A DNA stretch of 64,000 nucleotides from Synchiropus splendidus (GCF_027744825.2 NC_071342.1:15023501-15087500); one strand, 5' to 3'; counted from the first letter of the stretch, positions 1-16,605 are shown. Notes: generated from the letters alone by a model not told the origin. Translations and numbers: made by a program.

Positions 1-2953
1 GTAATTAATTAATCGTAATAATCACACCTATTGTTATTATTATTATTATTATGGAGGTATATATTGCTGATAATTGTTATTGTCATTTCGACAAACCTTT
101 TCTTACATTGTTGCTTCATTGAAAACAAACATAATGTAACTATTACCATAGTTATCGTTATTACTACTAACACAATAACCACTTATTGTAATTATCATTA
201 TAATCAAAATATAATATTGTACAGCATTTGTTATGATCAACAAATTAGAATTGCCCTTTAGTGGTGACATTTTTTTTTTCTTCATTGTGTTCCCAGATTC
301 CAGGCTTTTCTCTGAGCGACAGCTCAGATCTGCTCGGTCAGTAAGTGAGCTTTGTCGAGAAACATGGCGATAATTCTTCACATGTAATTTATGACACGCC
401 ATCGTGCTTTACTGCCTAACTGGTTGAAGGCCACAAAACTATTAAACAACTAATCAAAACTCCACTCTGCAGAGGCTGAGTGTGGGAGTTCGGCAGGGTG
501 TAATAGCTTTAATCTGTCTGTTGTTTGTCTCATGGGCATTAAACACCATCTTGATATGAGAGAGACTAGCGCGCACGCAGAAGGGGGTCCTCATAATATT
601 TAATAGGTCATCAAAGGGAATGGGAGTTGACTGCTGACATTTGCTGGGATAGTTAGGAGAAACCCCAGGAGTTGTCATATGACTCATTACCAGAGCCGAC
701 TTCAATTCAAAGTGAATGTATGGCGGAAGAATAATCATCCTGCAAATCTAGCAAGGCCAGACACAAAGGCCCCATTAACTGGCATGATTTTTGGCTTTTT
801 ATTTTTTGAAATTACAGAGAAATTCAAACACCGAAGTTACAACACTTTCCTACCATTCAAAAATGCCTCCCGTTCCTTAAAAAGTCAGCGACGGTGGCCG
901 CAGCAGCTGCTGAGCTTCTGAAGGTCCATATGAGTGCAGTAATACGAGATGATATTCAGCTTTCAAAACAGATCCATTTAACACATCTCATTTTGTTATG
1001 AACCTGTCAGAAAAGCGCTGAAATAACAGAGTTACAGCATTTGGATAAGAATGTAGGGAGGACAGAATCCCTAAACGTGTAGGACAACACAACATTTTTA
1101 GTCATAAACCTTCTCTGTCTTGCAAAGAAAACAGATCACAAATTCTGCTGTCGCTCTCACAACGCTTTAAACTTTGGACTTCCAGCTCTTGATGGAACAA
1201 CAGTGGAGCATGTCCCGTCCCTCCTCCCCAGGGCTGAAGCCAATTTCTCTTGTTTCGAGAGCTTCTGGACCTTCAGTGGCCATCACACACGTCCATCCAT
1301 CTGCCGGCGATGACTGATCTCATCCACCAAACTATCAATTTGTAACCGCCTCTCCGCCACTTCATTCTCTGGCTATTTTGTTGATGAGTGGAATATGATG
1401 AAAAAGTGTGTGTGGTTCACACTTGACACGGCGACGTGTGAGAGCAACAACACAATCAGTGTTTAACCTCTGAGGACGTTTAACTCAGACGCTCATCTGT
1501 CTGAGCGTTTGACGCCTGAAACTTGTCACCTTCAACAACAAACACGTTATTTGTCTCATTCATGTGTAGTGCAGCCGTTTGTATTTGCAAGCCGTTTCTT
1601 TTTCTTTGTTGTGGCGACGTGAAACTATTTAACTGAGCCAATGCTGATCTGTTCAACAAGCTCATCCTTCATCTCATGAACCTTCGACAACCCACCTCCT
1701 CCCCTGCCCCTCTCGTGCTCTTGTCAATCTAACACAGGCAACCCACTCCTGCTTTCAAAAAGCTTTTCTTGTTCCGTCCGTCAACTCAAGACTATTTATG
1801 AATTCTGTTGGCAGTAGTGAAGATGACATTAAATACATTTCTAGATTCCCTGCTGTATATTAAACGCACATAAATTCCACATAAATTGTCTTGGCTTCCC
1901 AGAATCAGCCAAATAATTATGAGAATAATTGCATAATATTTCTGTACATGGCCAAAGGTCATTTGAAAAAAATTTGTTGCTCTACTTTCCGTCAAACTCA
2001 CTGACACCTGCTGCCAAGTTGAAGAGTGTATGAAACTATTGTGCATGTGTTGAACACTGAATATCAGACACCAGTCCATTTCTTTCACCTCATCCATCCA
2101 TCAATAATATTTTGATTTTTTTGGATGTTCCAAATTCATTCTTAACATGCCAAAAATGTATTTAAAGCTCTTGAGGACGACGCATGAGCCCTTATTTGGC
2201 CCCTGGGCCCTCAGGTTGACGGTGGTTGACAACTTTAATATGAAAAAAACATGTATGTATAATTCCGTTAGCGGCTAACCACTAAATGTTTTACGCAGTA
2301 TAAAATATTCATTGTAAACAGGTCATTTTGTTGTGAACACCTCGACTTTAGGAAGAGTCTTATAAATACTAATAACAAGCTCAGTATTTTATTGATATCA
2401 CTCATGCCATTTGTCATCAAAACATGCACCTAACACTTTTTCAAAACCCCTAGCATTGTGAGTGCGAAAGCGTTTTTGTTGAAAAAATGGTAAGCCGTTT
2501 GTGGTCCCTGCTTGTTTTGAATGAGCGCTGTCATCTTCACAGGTGTTGAAGATTGCCTTTAACCAAGGTGATAATAGCACAGAGGAGTAACTTCCAGGAT
2601 GCCGCCGCACTTGTGTGTGCTCAGTGCTCTCTTTGTGTCATTCATTAAGCTGTAATTGGACATGATTCTGGTTCAGGAGAGACGGCGGCGGCGTCAGATT
2701 CCTCCAAGGCGCACGAGGTGATGATGGCAGCGTTAGAAAGAGCCGTTAATCTATCTTGTAATTGCAGCGAGCAGACGGCAGGGCTGCGTCTGTGAACACA
2801 GGAACATTAGTCACCAGACGTGAACAATGGGAGACACGTTGTGTTTGTGCGCCGCATCCATCTGCATGTGCACTGAGAGGTTTTGTATGTTGGTGAGGGA
2901 AGTATGTTTGTGCATATGTGTGCCCACGGATCTCCATGCTAATGTCGCGCTGA
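1..2953. other. Upstream non-coding DNA
   Basis: Low-GC sequence with a TTA-rich start, scattered ATTA motifs and no ORF resembling a protein. About 2600-2720 is GC-richer. No gene seen. Confidence 0.7.
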
Positions 2954-2987
2954 CGCGCGCGCGCGCGTGTGTGTGTGTGTGTGTGTG
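2954..2987. repeat. (CG)7(TG)10 alternating dinucleotide tract
   Basis: 34 bases of uninterrupted purine-pyrimidine alternation, first CG then TG. This is the classic composition for Z-DNA formation. It is otherwise an ordinary microsatellite. Confidence 0.95.
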
Positions 2988-5614
2988 AGATGGCCCTTCT
3001 TCTCTTTGCTATTCAGAGACAATTTGTAAGGCCGGCTGTTGAAGACAGGCCGAGGCCTGTGGAACAGCTGGAGCCCCTCCGTGATTGATAAACGCGGCAG
3101 CAAGAACTTCATCTCCCCCTGAATGAAGACAAAGACCCCACAGCCAGCGTGTTACGCCCGCCTGTCGTTAAGTGTGGACCGCAGAGCCGCTCCGGTCCTC
3201 AGCTGGGGGAGTCGCGCTGCCAAGAGGGGAGGTCAGGACCCAAACTCATTACCATTTTATGACAAAACGCTTCTTTTGTTGCTGTTATATAATTGATTTA
3301 CCTTTCAGGGGGAGATCATTATGAAGTGGCTGTGAGAGGCTGCGAATAAAAGAGGTGAAGGGGGATCAGCGGTCCACTTTCTCTGTGACACGAGGTGAGA
3401 ACCAGCGCACGTGTATGACGTATGGATAAAGACTCCATCCGGGCTTCTTTCAACTCATTTCAAGGTGATTCTTTTTCCTATGAATTCAGTTTACAGTGAC
3501 ACACGTGAATCCCTTTGATGAAGATGATGACTTTCAATAGAATCCCTGGTGGATATGTAGCCTCTGGCACATTCACTCGAGAATGTTGTCGTCTTGGTTT
3601 ATCTGGATTCAACTAAATGATCGGGAAAATAATCTGGTATTTTTTCTGTCATATAAGGTAAATATATTAGGTAACATTCACTGTATTGATTGAACAACAG
3701 CTTTCAAATTATTTATTTGTTATGAAGTGAGAGGCCTGTGAGCAACTTCCATTGTCCCTGAAGAGGAAATATTAAAATGATTGAGGAAAATAAATAAATA
3801 AATGAGTTCAATTTACATTACTTCATAATGTAATTTATAAAATTGTGCAGAAAAAAAAACAGAGAAAAAAGAAAAAAACTAAATAATTTCAAAAAGAAGT
3901 AGTGTTATTTTATTTTACAGGACATATTAAGGCAAATTTGTATTTTTTTATTTATTTATAATTTTAGTTATGTTATAGTCATTACAATTAATAATCTATG
4001 AATGTGTCTGTGAATGTAAACTGAGAAATCAATAAAAGATCCATGATGTAGTCAAAATAACATATGGATGTAGTTTGTCAATTCATTTTCAAAAATCCAT
4101 TTCATATGATTTTTTTTCAACTAATAACACACACAATATCCGACAAAACTAATTTAAAACAACTACTTTAAAAATCAAAAGTCAGCAACATACATTGTAT
4201 AAGAGTCCAGTATATTGCCGGGCGGGTATCAGGGACCCTGTGGAGCGGCGTGTGATCTTTGGGCAACTAAGCGCATCCACCATGAAAACGGCTCTGAAGT
4301 CATCATCAATTGCAGATGCTTAAGAGTAGATCACTACATGGTATCGATCACCGACTGATATCATCACGGTTCCCACACACAGATTCTAACAGAGACACAT
4401 TTAGGGGTCCGTTGCCTCCGTGTCATAAACTTTTGCTTAGTTTGTGACCCATGCAGGAGCAGGTCAGTGAGTCACATCAGGGCCAGCTCTGTCAAAGTCA
4501 CCAAGGGGGCCATAATCGTAATATTTGCTGGTGATGAAGCCCACCCAGAGTTTCCACTGGCTACACACCAACCTGGAATCAATATGGATTCACCTCATAT
4601 TGCACTGAAATAATGATAGCTTGATGAATATTGCTTGGGGCGAGCCAGTCAATTTTCATATTATTTATTGATGCAACACCAAAAAGAAAAAAGAAAAGGA
4701 ATCATATGGTTTATGTCATCATTTTTAGTCCAGAATAAAATATGCCGCTATTTTTTTTGCAATTCTTGCTGGGAAAATACTTTTTTTGTTCAAGTACAAG
4801 CATGATATTTTCTTATGAATCATGAGATCAAATAAATTGTGAGCTACTGAGCGGCTCATTTTGTTTTGTGTTTTGTACTTCACTTATTTCTTTCCTTTTT
4901 CCTGGTTATGATGTTTATTCTCATGTGACCCCATTTATCGCCCCCCTATACTTGATAATGGAACAGCTCAAAATGAAATTTCTGATACTTTACAAACAAC
5001 TACATTAAAGTAAATCACTGGTTAATGTGGCTCAGATCTGAACAGTGAGATTGTCCTTGGAAGAAACTTTGCTTGTCCTAGCCTTGTAGCTTTAGGCACA
5101 TCCATCCTTGACCTATTTAATGGCTGGCTTCTGTTGAAGACCCTGCGCTCAAATTGAAAAGTTTTCAGTCACTAAGTGAAATATATGGCTCTGCCTTCAG
5201 TCCAGAAAAAAACGGCTATTGTTCTATTTTAATTCCAAACTCAACCCCAGACATCCTCCTCCGTGCGACAAAGTGGTCCATCCATTGCAGCGAGCTCTCG
5301 GAGATTTCATCTGCCAGCACAGACGATGAATGAGTGAATATTGATGAACACAAAAGATGTTCCCGGGCCATTTTTTTCTGTTATTGTTGGCGTGGAGGTG
5401 GGGAGAAGAGAAGAGAGGAGGCGCCGTTCGGATCCCCAGGGGAGTGAGGAGCCCCTCTCCATATTCAGAATGTGCCCTGTGAAGTTCACAGAGAGATATC
5501 AATCTCACTTTGAGACTCTGGGCCTTCATTTGTTTGTGAGAGATGCGCAGCGCTGCTCACATGACTGTGGCGATTCTTCAAATCCTACTTACAGTAGGAG
5601 TTTACACAGACGCT

Positions 5615-5641
5615 CACACACACACACACAGACACACACAC
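5615..5641. repeat. CA microsatellite
   Basis: Interrupted CA repeat, broken once by a GA. No function inferred. Confidence 0.85.
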
Positions 5642-6869
5642 GACTGTCTGATCAGCTGCTCTTTCTGGGTCTGAATCCACAGCTCAAAGAAGCAGAGGTC
5701 TGAACTTTCCATTAGAGGAGGTGAAAAATATTGCCTTAAAGTAGCAAAGACTTTCAGGGGGAAAAAGTGAGAATTTGAGGCTTATAAAAAGTAACTGACA
5801 TAAATGATCAGCTTTAGTTTGAAGACTGGAGGGAAACCTTCTTCACTCTAGGCCTGAAGTGGGAGGCCAGGTGGGATTCTGAAAAACTCCCACTTTTTTC
5901 AACCATGGCCGTCTGGTACTCTGCTGCAACCACCTCAAACAAGACCACATTTTCACAGGGAAGTTTCATCCCACCATATCAGCACATCTACATAGCGAAA
6001 GGAGGAGGAGGAAAATCCTCGTCGTCTCATGAGAAGCTGCCTGCACGTCTCTTCCCACTTGATTTGCTGGGTTCCTGCTTTGGAGGTCAGATGTGATAAT
6101 CATGATCAGATGTAAGAGAGCAATTTGAGGCAAACACATGTTCAATTGCCACAGTGGAACATTACACTGCTGCTGCTGTGTGTGTGTGTGTCGGTTCTCA
6201 GCTGCTGACAGAACAGCGACCGACCCGGTAATGACTGTAAGACGCGAAATAATTACACGCGGCATCCACTCCAACACGACTATTCTTCACCACGATGAGC
6301 TTCTCCTCTTGCTCTCTATCTCTCTCTCCCGATAGAGCGTAAAATCTTGATCCAGGTTTTCAACCAAGTCAACAGTTCAAGCCGGTCTTCCTCCCTGTTG
6401 TGGACCTCAGTGAGTAGCTGTTGCCCAGGCACACGTCCGGTTGGACCTGCTTTACCAACACTATCGATCGCTGGTGATGTTCTGGCCCCTATCCAGGCGA
6501 CCCCGGGGCCAGACTCAGATGCATCATTGTCTGTGCAGGAACCTCCCGAGAGCCAACAGAAGCTCCACACGTGTTCAACAGCATGACTTCATCCCACCGC
6601 TGCACCTGTCAACAGGCGGTTTCGGAGGAAACCAACTTGTCCGATCGACGCTCCGCAGAAGTATAAGGCTTGCTGTCGACAAACACCCGCAACCAGGCTT
6701 CATCCCTTCACCTCTGCCGGCTCATTAGAAACCCTAATCTGCAGTCATGTTAACACTGAGCTCTAATTTGTGCATCTTTGTTTCTTACACAGCTCACAGC
6801 GGTTGATGGATATCCAATAAGAGTTCCCGCTCCTTGGTACGTGACACGTCGCCCAGGCTGGCGGGGAAG

Positions 6870-6966
6870 TACGCCTTAAATTAATTAGCAGCGGACCTCT
6901 TGTAGCGGCTCACTTCTGTAAACAAACATTTTAATATGAAGTAATTAATTCAATCTGCCAGGCTGG
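6870..6966. promoter_or_regulatory. Candidate conserved regulatory element
   Basis: High-complexity block with two TAATTA homeodomain cores (about 6882 and 6942) and a GTAAACA forkhead-type motif at 6918. It differs from the simple AT-rich DNA around it. Called by eye; no alignment was available. Confidence 0.3.
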
Positions 6967-7502
6967 GCCCCTCCTCTAGATCCTCCTTCCACCGCTCCCT
7001 CTCCTTCTTGTTGGAGAGTTGAGGAGAGCATTGCAGCGAGAGACCAGACGCTCACAACTGGCAAAGACAAGTGCGCTTCACTGCAATGCTAAAATGCTTC
7101 AAGGCTTAGCCTCAAGTCTAAAGTCAAGGTTGTCTAAAAACACCTGACTGACATTTTGCAAGTATTAGGTCGGAAATATATATTTTTTAATTTCCACAAT
7201 ACACAATAGTTTGAGACGGGCCATAAATTATGGAAAAACAATGGGAAAACAAATGTCAGTTGTTTTTGGGGCATCACTATTTGTTGTTATGATTACAAAA
7301 AGTAGTAATTTTGTTTGCTTGTGATATAGCCACATAGTGATGGCAATAAAAAAAAATAAAATATCAGTATTTTATGTACAATATAGATATTGCCACAACA
7401 CAATATATTCAATACAGCACACATCTCATGGAATAAATGTACTTGATTATTGTATAGATCAAGGCAAATATTCCAAGGGAAATACAAATTGATGAATACC
7501 GA

Positions 7503-9873
<2,371 letters not shown>

Positions 9874-10765
9874 CAAGTGTTTTTCAACCTTTTTCGAGTC
9901 ACGGCACCCTTGGTTCATTGAAAAAATCACACCACAAGGCACACCACCAAAGGAACCTCGGCGCACTTGTGTTTAAAATCCTATAGAAAATCTCTGTTCA
10001 TTTGTGAAAAACTGCTTTTGCCAGGCTAAATGCAGAAACACATTGCAGAAAATATATTTGTTTCAAATGTGTCCAGAAAGGGGCGGGCAATGTGGCAAAA
10101 TACATCATGATTTATCTGTTTATTGACTTACTTTAAAAAACTGTTTCGATTTTATCACTTCTCTTTTGCATGATTTTATAGTCGTTTTGAGTTTCCAGAC
10201 AAATCCTTAGCATTCTTTACCTGAACTTGCTTCATAAAAACGTCTTTCTTCCTTCTCATTTTGGATAGAATTAATTTTGTTGTGCATTTAGTTTTTCGCC
10301 AACAAAGCAAACTTCAATTCATGAGTATCAATAAAGTTTTAAAGTGAGACGTCACATTAGCCGTGCAGACAGTCTTTGGTGTCGCGGGTCCGACAAGGAT
10401 CCCTCCCTCCATCGTTCTGTGGTGAAAGTGTGTGGTCAGTCAGTTTTAAAAGTAGCGCATTTGACCGGCATCTTCGCTGCGAGTGTGTGGGAAGTAGAGT
10501 GCCGTGCACCACAGCGGCTCTGCTTTGACGGATGGACAAGTCAGCGCATCAACACACTGTAGCTCTACAGTATAGTATACAGAAAGAATGCCAGCGAATC
10601 CATGTGATCTCCTCACCTTGGTTGCTTGTCAACACCTTCTAATTGTCATGATTTAACGTCATCATATCGCCCACCTCTATCTGCGGACAAATGAGGTGAA
10701 ATTGGATCATTTTCCCACGGCACACCTGACACTCTCTCACGTGGCCCCGGGTTGAAAAACGCTGG
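9874..10765. mobile_element. Non-autonomous hAT-like DNA transposon
   Basis: The ends form inverted repeats: left CAAGTGTTTTTCAACC, right the complement of CCAGCGTTTTTCAACC (14 of 16 match). The flanks carry an 8-bp near-duplicate, TTTGTAGT at 9866-9873 and TTTATAGT at 10766-10773. An 8-bp target duplication with ends of the CAGNGTTTTTCAACC type fits the hAT/Charlie group. The 0.9-kb interior encodes no transposase. The family name is inferred from end structure only. Confidence 0.75.
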
Positions 10766-10773
10766 TTTATAGT

Positions 10774-12636
10774 GCCCAACATGAACTGTCTGGGAGCTAC
10801 TTCATAACCCTCCAATTTCTGTCTGCAGATCTTTGCTTTATTCCTCTAATAAGCCACGACTGTACGTAGCTGCCTATGAAAACAGATGAAGTCCTTCTCT
10901 CTCTAATGTCGCCACAGCTGGAATTAAGGCTCATGGTGGTGTTGCCCACAGTGCAGCAGGCAGACAGCTTATTTTTCCACAGTGATTAGCCAAACTGTGC
11001 TGCTCATATACAAATGGAAATAGGATGTGCATGAGTGTCCCTCTCTGCTTACCCTCGCTCTCCCATCTGTCAAGACAATAGATTTTAATCTTTAATCCAT
11101 GAGCAGCCAGTGAATACTAGAGAATTACAAATTACAGATGTTTTACTTTGTTGTTTTTTCACCCCTCCCTCTGTCTGGCGCCATCACCTTCTGGCCGCCG
11201 CTCGGTTTGTCTGTCCACTGGCCATGACACACAAAGGTGTTTGCCTTCGCTACAGCGAGGACGAAACACACTCTCTCACTCTGTGCCATCATAGTACCAT
11301 ATGACACTGTCATCATTTGGTAATTAAACCCGTGCTGGCTTTAAATATGAAAAGCTGGCAAGAGCTGATGATGATGATACTGGCTGTCGCTCAGCCCAGA
11401 TTTCCAATAAACCATCCAGACTCCAGGCAGGAACCATATTGTCTCCTTGTTGTCTTTTTTTTTTTTTTTTATCTGGGGAAAAAAAGGGCCGTCATGTTTC
11501 CTCAAATGTGATTCATTTATTTAATAAGAAACATTTCAGTGGCATATTAGAGCTCCATGAGGGGGAGATGGTCGAGAGAATTCTGAATTAATGCTCATGT
11601 AAATGTCAAGCAGAAAGTGGCAGATGCAAGTCTTTTCAACATTAATAGTCTTTTTTATTATATTAAAACAAAAAAAAGGTTTTACATCCGCATTTTCACC
11701 TGAATTTAAACTTTTCAACTGAAACCTCAACAATAGATTCACCTGTATTTAAAGTGGTAGTTATTAAAGAAATAACTTTTGAGGGTCCACGCTGGAAAAG
11801 TTGAGCCGCACGTTGGACTTCATTTGGCCTCTGAGTGGGAGGAGGAAAGATGCCAGGCAAAGATGGAGGGTGTGGAGGGTGAAGGAGGAAGCTGTAGTTA
11901 ATGTTCAGCCCATGAGCAAGTGGGACACTGGTATGAAAAGAGAAATAACTCTGGGGGTCTGGGGGGGCCATCCTCCTCTTCCTCCCAGCCGCCCTGACTA
12001 GTCCCGGGCCGAGCTGCTGCTGCTGACCACTCTAATGGACTACATACCATAATAACACCGCCTGACAAAAATCACTCCTCTCAGGTTTCAATCTGTGGCT
12101 GCTGCGTGCCCCCGGTCATAACCCTTAAATGTGGTGAGAGGCTCAGAGAGAGGAGTCGGGGCTCCATTACCGACAGCCCGCACGGATTTATAGCTGTTTA
12201 AGCGCCTCAATTTGGGCTCCTCCCTTTTGGATGTTGCTGCAGAGCCCTTGTGTGTCACCTGATCGGAGAGGAAGAGACAGTCGTGGGGACCGCAGACGTC
12301 AGGACTGCAGAGCCAGACTTCAGCTGGATTTGAAAGTCTGTATGTGGAAAATGAACGCTACTTTTTCCGGCTCCTGCTTCGATTAAGGACAGAGGCGGCG
12401 GACACCCTGCTCATGTCACTTATGAGCAGACTGCGTGTGCAACCGCCGATAATTTGGAGTCATCCATTAAGTTTTGGGGAACCAAAATTCCCAAGGAACT
12501 AAAACTATATGGTTCCAATTGTAACAAACCGATGCTGCATCCCTTCTTGTGGCTGAAGAGTCCTACAGAGCAGAGGGAGCCCTACAGGGTGGAGTTGTCT
12601 GTTTGTTCTGCCTAGCTGGAACTATAGACTACTATA
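10774..12636. other. Upstream non-coding DNA with GC-richer block
   Basis: No gene seen. About 12060-12430 is GC-richer and of high complexity, with a TTTATAGCTGTTTAAGCG-type core, and may be regulatory. A T run lies at 11457-11471. Confidence 0.6.
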
Positions 12637-12845
12637 GGGTGACATAGCTCAGATGGTAGAGAGGAAGGCCTGTGACCAAGAGGTGCTCCCGCTCCTTTGT
12701 GTCCCTGAGCAAGACACTTAACCCTGGTTTGCTCCTGACAGCTCAAATGGCATTGTTGCCTACTGTGAATATATGTGTGTGAATGAGTGACTTTGTGTAA
12801 AGCACTGTTGTATATAACCACTATATAAGTAAGAGCCATTTATTT
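12637..12845 (+). mobile_element. tRNA-derived SINE (V-SINE-like)
   Basis: The 5' part, GGGTGACATAGCTCAGATGG, carries a box A-type RNA polymerase III motif (TAGCTCAGATGG). The middle contains CTGAGCAAGACACTTAACCC, a segment I associate with fish tRNA-derived SINEs. The 3' end runs through TGTAAAGCACTG to a CCATTTAT tail. The box B is not clear, so the copy is diverged. The V-SINE assignment is from memory. Confidence 0.7.
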
Positions 12846-15299
12846 TACGACTGGATGAATGAATAAATGCATTATAACATATCCACTCTGTAAACAGAAT
12901 GTTTCATTTGTCTCTGACACAAATCTTTCATATTAGCGAACAAAAAAAATGGAAGTGGCTATGATTTTTGACCAACAGATTTTGGTATTTTTGTTTATGT
13001 TCACTTATCAGTGATACAAACATTCATGCTAGCACTGTGGGTGCCAGATCCACTGAGTTAAGTTTTAAAAAATCTTACTCCCAACGCCATATTGCACTGC
13101 AACAGTTGACAGTTAAATGGGTGAAATGTTTACATTAAATTAGCCTTATATTCATCACCTGTTGATAAATTAATTCACTTAGTAATGTTCACCATAATTC
13201 AAGTTAAAACTAAAACACAATATTCTTTAAACGAAATCCTCAACTTCAACAAAAAAAACTGCACAAAATCTGGAAAACATTGTGGGAACAAGCGCTTCTT
13301 TAAACCAGCTGGTTTCATTGGCAAACGAAAACAGCTTTTTGAGAAATATGATGAGCTTTTTGTGGCGACATTGGATAGTGTTTTACAGTGTCAAGCCAAG
13401 AAGCTCTCGGCTTCATCATTGATAACCGTCCATGTCGACACGATTCTCTTCATCAGTAACCTCATCCATACTGGTCATTGGTTGTGTGCCTCCTTTCAGC
13501 TGCATCTCCGTCTCTAGTGTCCCTCCTCCGCACCTCTCCTCGTGAACAGCCAATGTGGTTTATTAAACATGAATTTGTGTTAAAATTATTTCTGTCTTTT
13601 TTTGTTTGTTTTTTTAATACCAAATAGTGAGTCGCTTATTTTAAGCTGGTGCTTTTGGAAGCATGGATCTATAAATGACAGCACTCTTTATTCATATTTT
13701 CAACCTACAGATGCTGTACATGCTACTCAGAATGGAAACTTCAAGTTTAACAATGTGAACTGAAACAAGAAAGTCCATAGCAGAGTATAAACCTTACTAA
13801 CTGGAACATTAACAGATGAATAACCAGTAAAAATGCAATATTACAATATCCACAAGGACAACAGAGCGTGGTAAAGCAATAAAAGACAACATTAAAAGAT
13901 TATAGCTTCTCTATCGGCTATTTAACAAACACTTGCCATTATAAGACTCTTTTACAACGCTTGAAGTTGAGAAGTGGCAATAAGGTCGCCACTGGACCAA
14001 AGACCAGTAATGGATATTACAGAGGACTTGGTATATAAAAGTCTGTCTGCAGATAAAACGCTGCTTTTAACCAGCTGGATGGAGCCTGGTTTTAGGGTCG
14101 ACGGCAAATGGACAGTGTGATTGAATTAACTGAAGTAAACATATAGAGATAAATAAGAACAATTGAAGACAGAGGTTGTTTTCAACTTTGGACTGTACTT
14201 TTTCAGTCACTTCATTAGTTCAGCTGTTTTTTAAGTATGATGATTTATCAGTCACGTTCCTCTCGTGTGGATTTGGAGACCACAGTCACACAATTGCATA
14301 TACTGTAATTAATTGTAATAACTAGGTTTTAAGTGCGGGATAATTTTCAGGTCTTTTTGCTTTTATTTTGCTTTATATCATCTTCTGGGGGTGAGAGGCA
14401 GGGGACAAAAAAAAAGTCATTTATTTATTTTATAAATAAAAATTTAACTGGGATTAATACATAAACTTGTTTTGCTATGCATATTAAGTCATGAATAAAC
14501 TCAATAATTATGCCATGTTCATTCCACTCTTCTAGTGACGATTGTTAAATTATGATGATATGATCACCTGAAAGTTATTCCTTTACTTTAAAATGTTACT
14601 TATTTCGTCATCTCCTTTGTTGCCACTGCTATGATCATAAACTCGACTATTTATTTGTTTTACCACACTTCACCTAGCAATGACTAGTTTAGTGTTTTCT
14701 CTCCCTTTATTATATGCCTCTTTTTTTAAAGAAAGTGTTTCTAAATTCTGAAAACGTAATGTAATGCTACTGCCGAATTCATTTTACTATATGTATTTTT
14801 AAGATGGGAAAAACTGATTAAAAAGAATACTAAAATCAATAGAGTTTTTCCCTCAAAAGAAAGTAAAAAAAAAAAAAAATACCGTGACATTTTCTAAATT
14901 CTCTCCAGGCCTGCTTGGACTCAGAGACTTGACTGCTCCTCCTGGTTTTACCATCTCTGCATCACTGGAGCATTGGTGGTTCTTCCCTTTTATTGTTGTC
15001 GCCTAAACCGTTTAGTTGTGGATGATCGCTCCAGGGTCGAGGAGAACCAGCGGGGAGAGGTGCGAGGCGCAGCCGGAGAGACAGCGTCAGAGGCCGGACA
15101 CATGCAGTGGGCTGAGTCGGTGAGACGCACCATTAAACAGAAGAGGAGATCCACGATGCTCGAGCAGGTAACGAGTTCGCAGCTTCCTCCCGGTGTTTGT
15201 TTACAGGTGCGTCAGCGCAGGTTCAGGGCCAGTATTTATCCAGTCTTGGCTTCGGCCGCACTGATTCACCCCACAGTACCGGGCTCGGACGGGAAGATC

Positions 15300-15500
15300 A
15301 ATGGCGAACTGTCGTAATGATCTAATTAATTATGGCAAAATTAAAAGCGAGTACAAAATCAATCTGCGAATGTGTCGGGGACGCGGACTCAAATTGATAT
15401 CCATCTGCCGCCTGCGCAAAGCGCATGAATAAGCAATTCCAGGGCCCAGCTGATCTCCTGCAGGGTTGCCAGAGTCGGCCCATATGGCGGTGGTCGTCAG
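15300..15500. promoter_or_regulatory. Candidate regulatory element in upstream CpG-rich island
   Basis: Contains TCTAATTAATTATGG followed by high-complexity sequence, about 4 kb upstream of exon 1 and inside a CpG-richer island (14990-15620). No conserved ORF. Inference only. Confidence 0.3.
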
Positions 15501-16271
15501 GAGACCCCCGGAGTCACGGTGGGACGTTCACGGACCTGATGTGACGCTGATGGCTTTTAAAGAGCGCGAGAAGGAAGCCAACTTGGCTGCACAGGGCTGC
15601 TGTTCTCTGCATGGCAAAACACAATAAAGAGGCGAAGAACCGTCTTACTTTTTTTTGTTCGGATTCAAATCATTTGAAAATTAATTCAGGTATTAAATAA
15701 CGTTTGAAATGAAAATGTAATGAATAGATTTCATATATTTAATTATTGAAATGATGCTGAACAATGTTTTATTGTTTTGTGTGTGTTTGTTTTCTTTTTT
15801 TTAAAGGTTATGGAAATAAACTAACCCACTTCATTTAAACAAAAGAGCGGAAATTTAATATGAAAATTAACAGTTTAAAAAAACGAGTCATTTTATTCAT
15901 CTTTTATTTAATTATCTGTTCTTAAATTATTTTTGAAAAATGAAATATCGATGTCTTGTAAAGATGCATGAGTAAAACGGTGATCAATATTTGAATGCAG
16001 CTTTGGTCACTGTCCTTCAGTATAAACGTGTCTACATGTATTAAATACATTTAAAAAAAACAGCGTCCATCAACTGTCATTCCCTCTGATCGCATGGTTC
16101 GGGGACTCAGGCACGGAGCAATTACGTCATCCGAATGCGAAAGAGGCAGAGGTGAATGGTGATGTCATCCCGCCCGAGACGTCGTGGCTTTTCATTGAAG
16201 TCTCCTTTAACCGTTTTAATTGTCACGCCGTTTGTTTCCATGCGCGCTGACACGATCACGTGACTCTGCGG

Positions 16272-16325
16272 AGGGAGAGAGCGAGAGAGAGAGAGAGAGA
16301 AGGGGAGCAAGAGAGAGAGAGAGAT
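16272..16325. repeat. GA-rich simple repeat
   Basis: Two GA tracts separated by AGGGGAGCAA. It sits just downstream of a CACGTG E-box and CRE-like motifs. GAGA-type tracts often keep chromatin open near promoters, but no function is shown here. Confidence 0.85.
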
Positions 16326-16605
16326 AAGGGGTACGGGGGGCAAATCGGGGTGTTGCGGGGAAAATAGCAGCAGCTTTAGGGCAAAAGTGCAGTGACGTGT
16401 GAAATTACAGCCCATGGTGCTACATATTGTACCAGAAGCTCCCAAAATACAGAAACAAAAAAAAGAGGAGTCATCCTTTAATGTGTCCTGGGGCAGCGGG
16501 ACGCCGGCTTTGAGCACATGACCATTCAATAAGAATAAGAATAATATTATAATTGAGCTGATATTGACAATAATAAAAATAACAACAACATTATAATAAT
16601 AATAA

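Noticed and set aside
6330..6728. GC-rich patch open in two overlapping frames
   Set aside because: Neither translation has recognisable domains, and no splice context or start signal supports a gene.
15102..15168. Possible alternative first coding exon (ATG at 15102 followed by GTGAGA and GTAACG donors)
   Set aside because: Both donors leave phase 0, whereas pax2 exon 2 needs phase 1; splicing would shift the paired domain out of frame. The peptide resembles no known Pax N-terminus.
16122..16529. 135-codon minus-strand open frame
   Set aside because: Translation of a GA repeat (Ser/Leu runs) and flanks; not protein-like.
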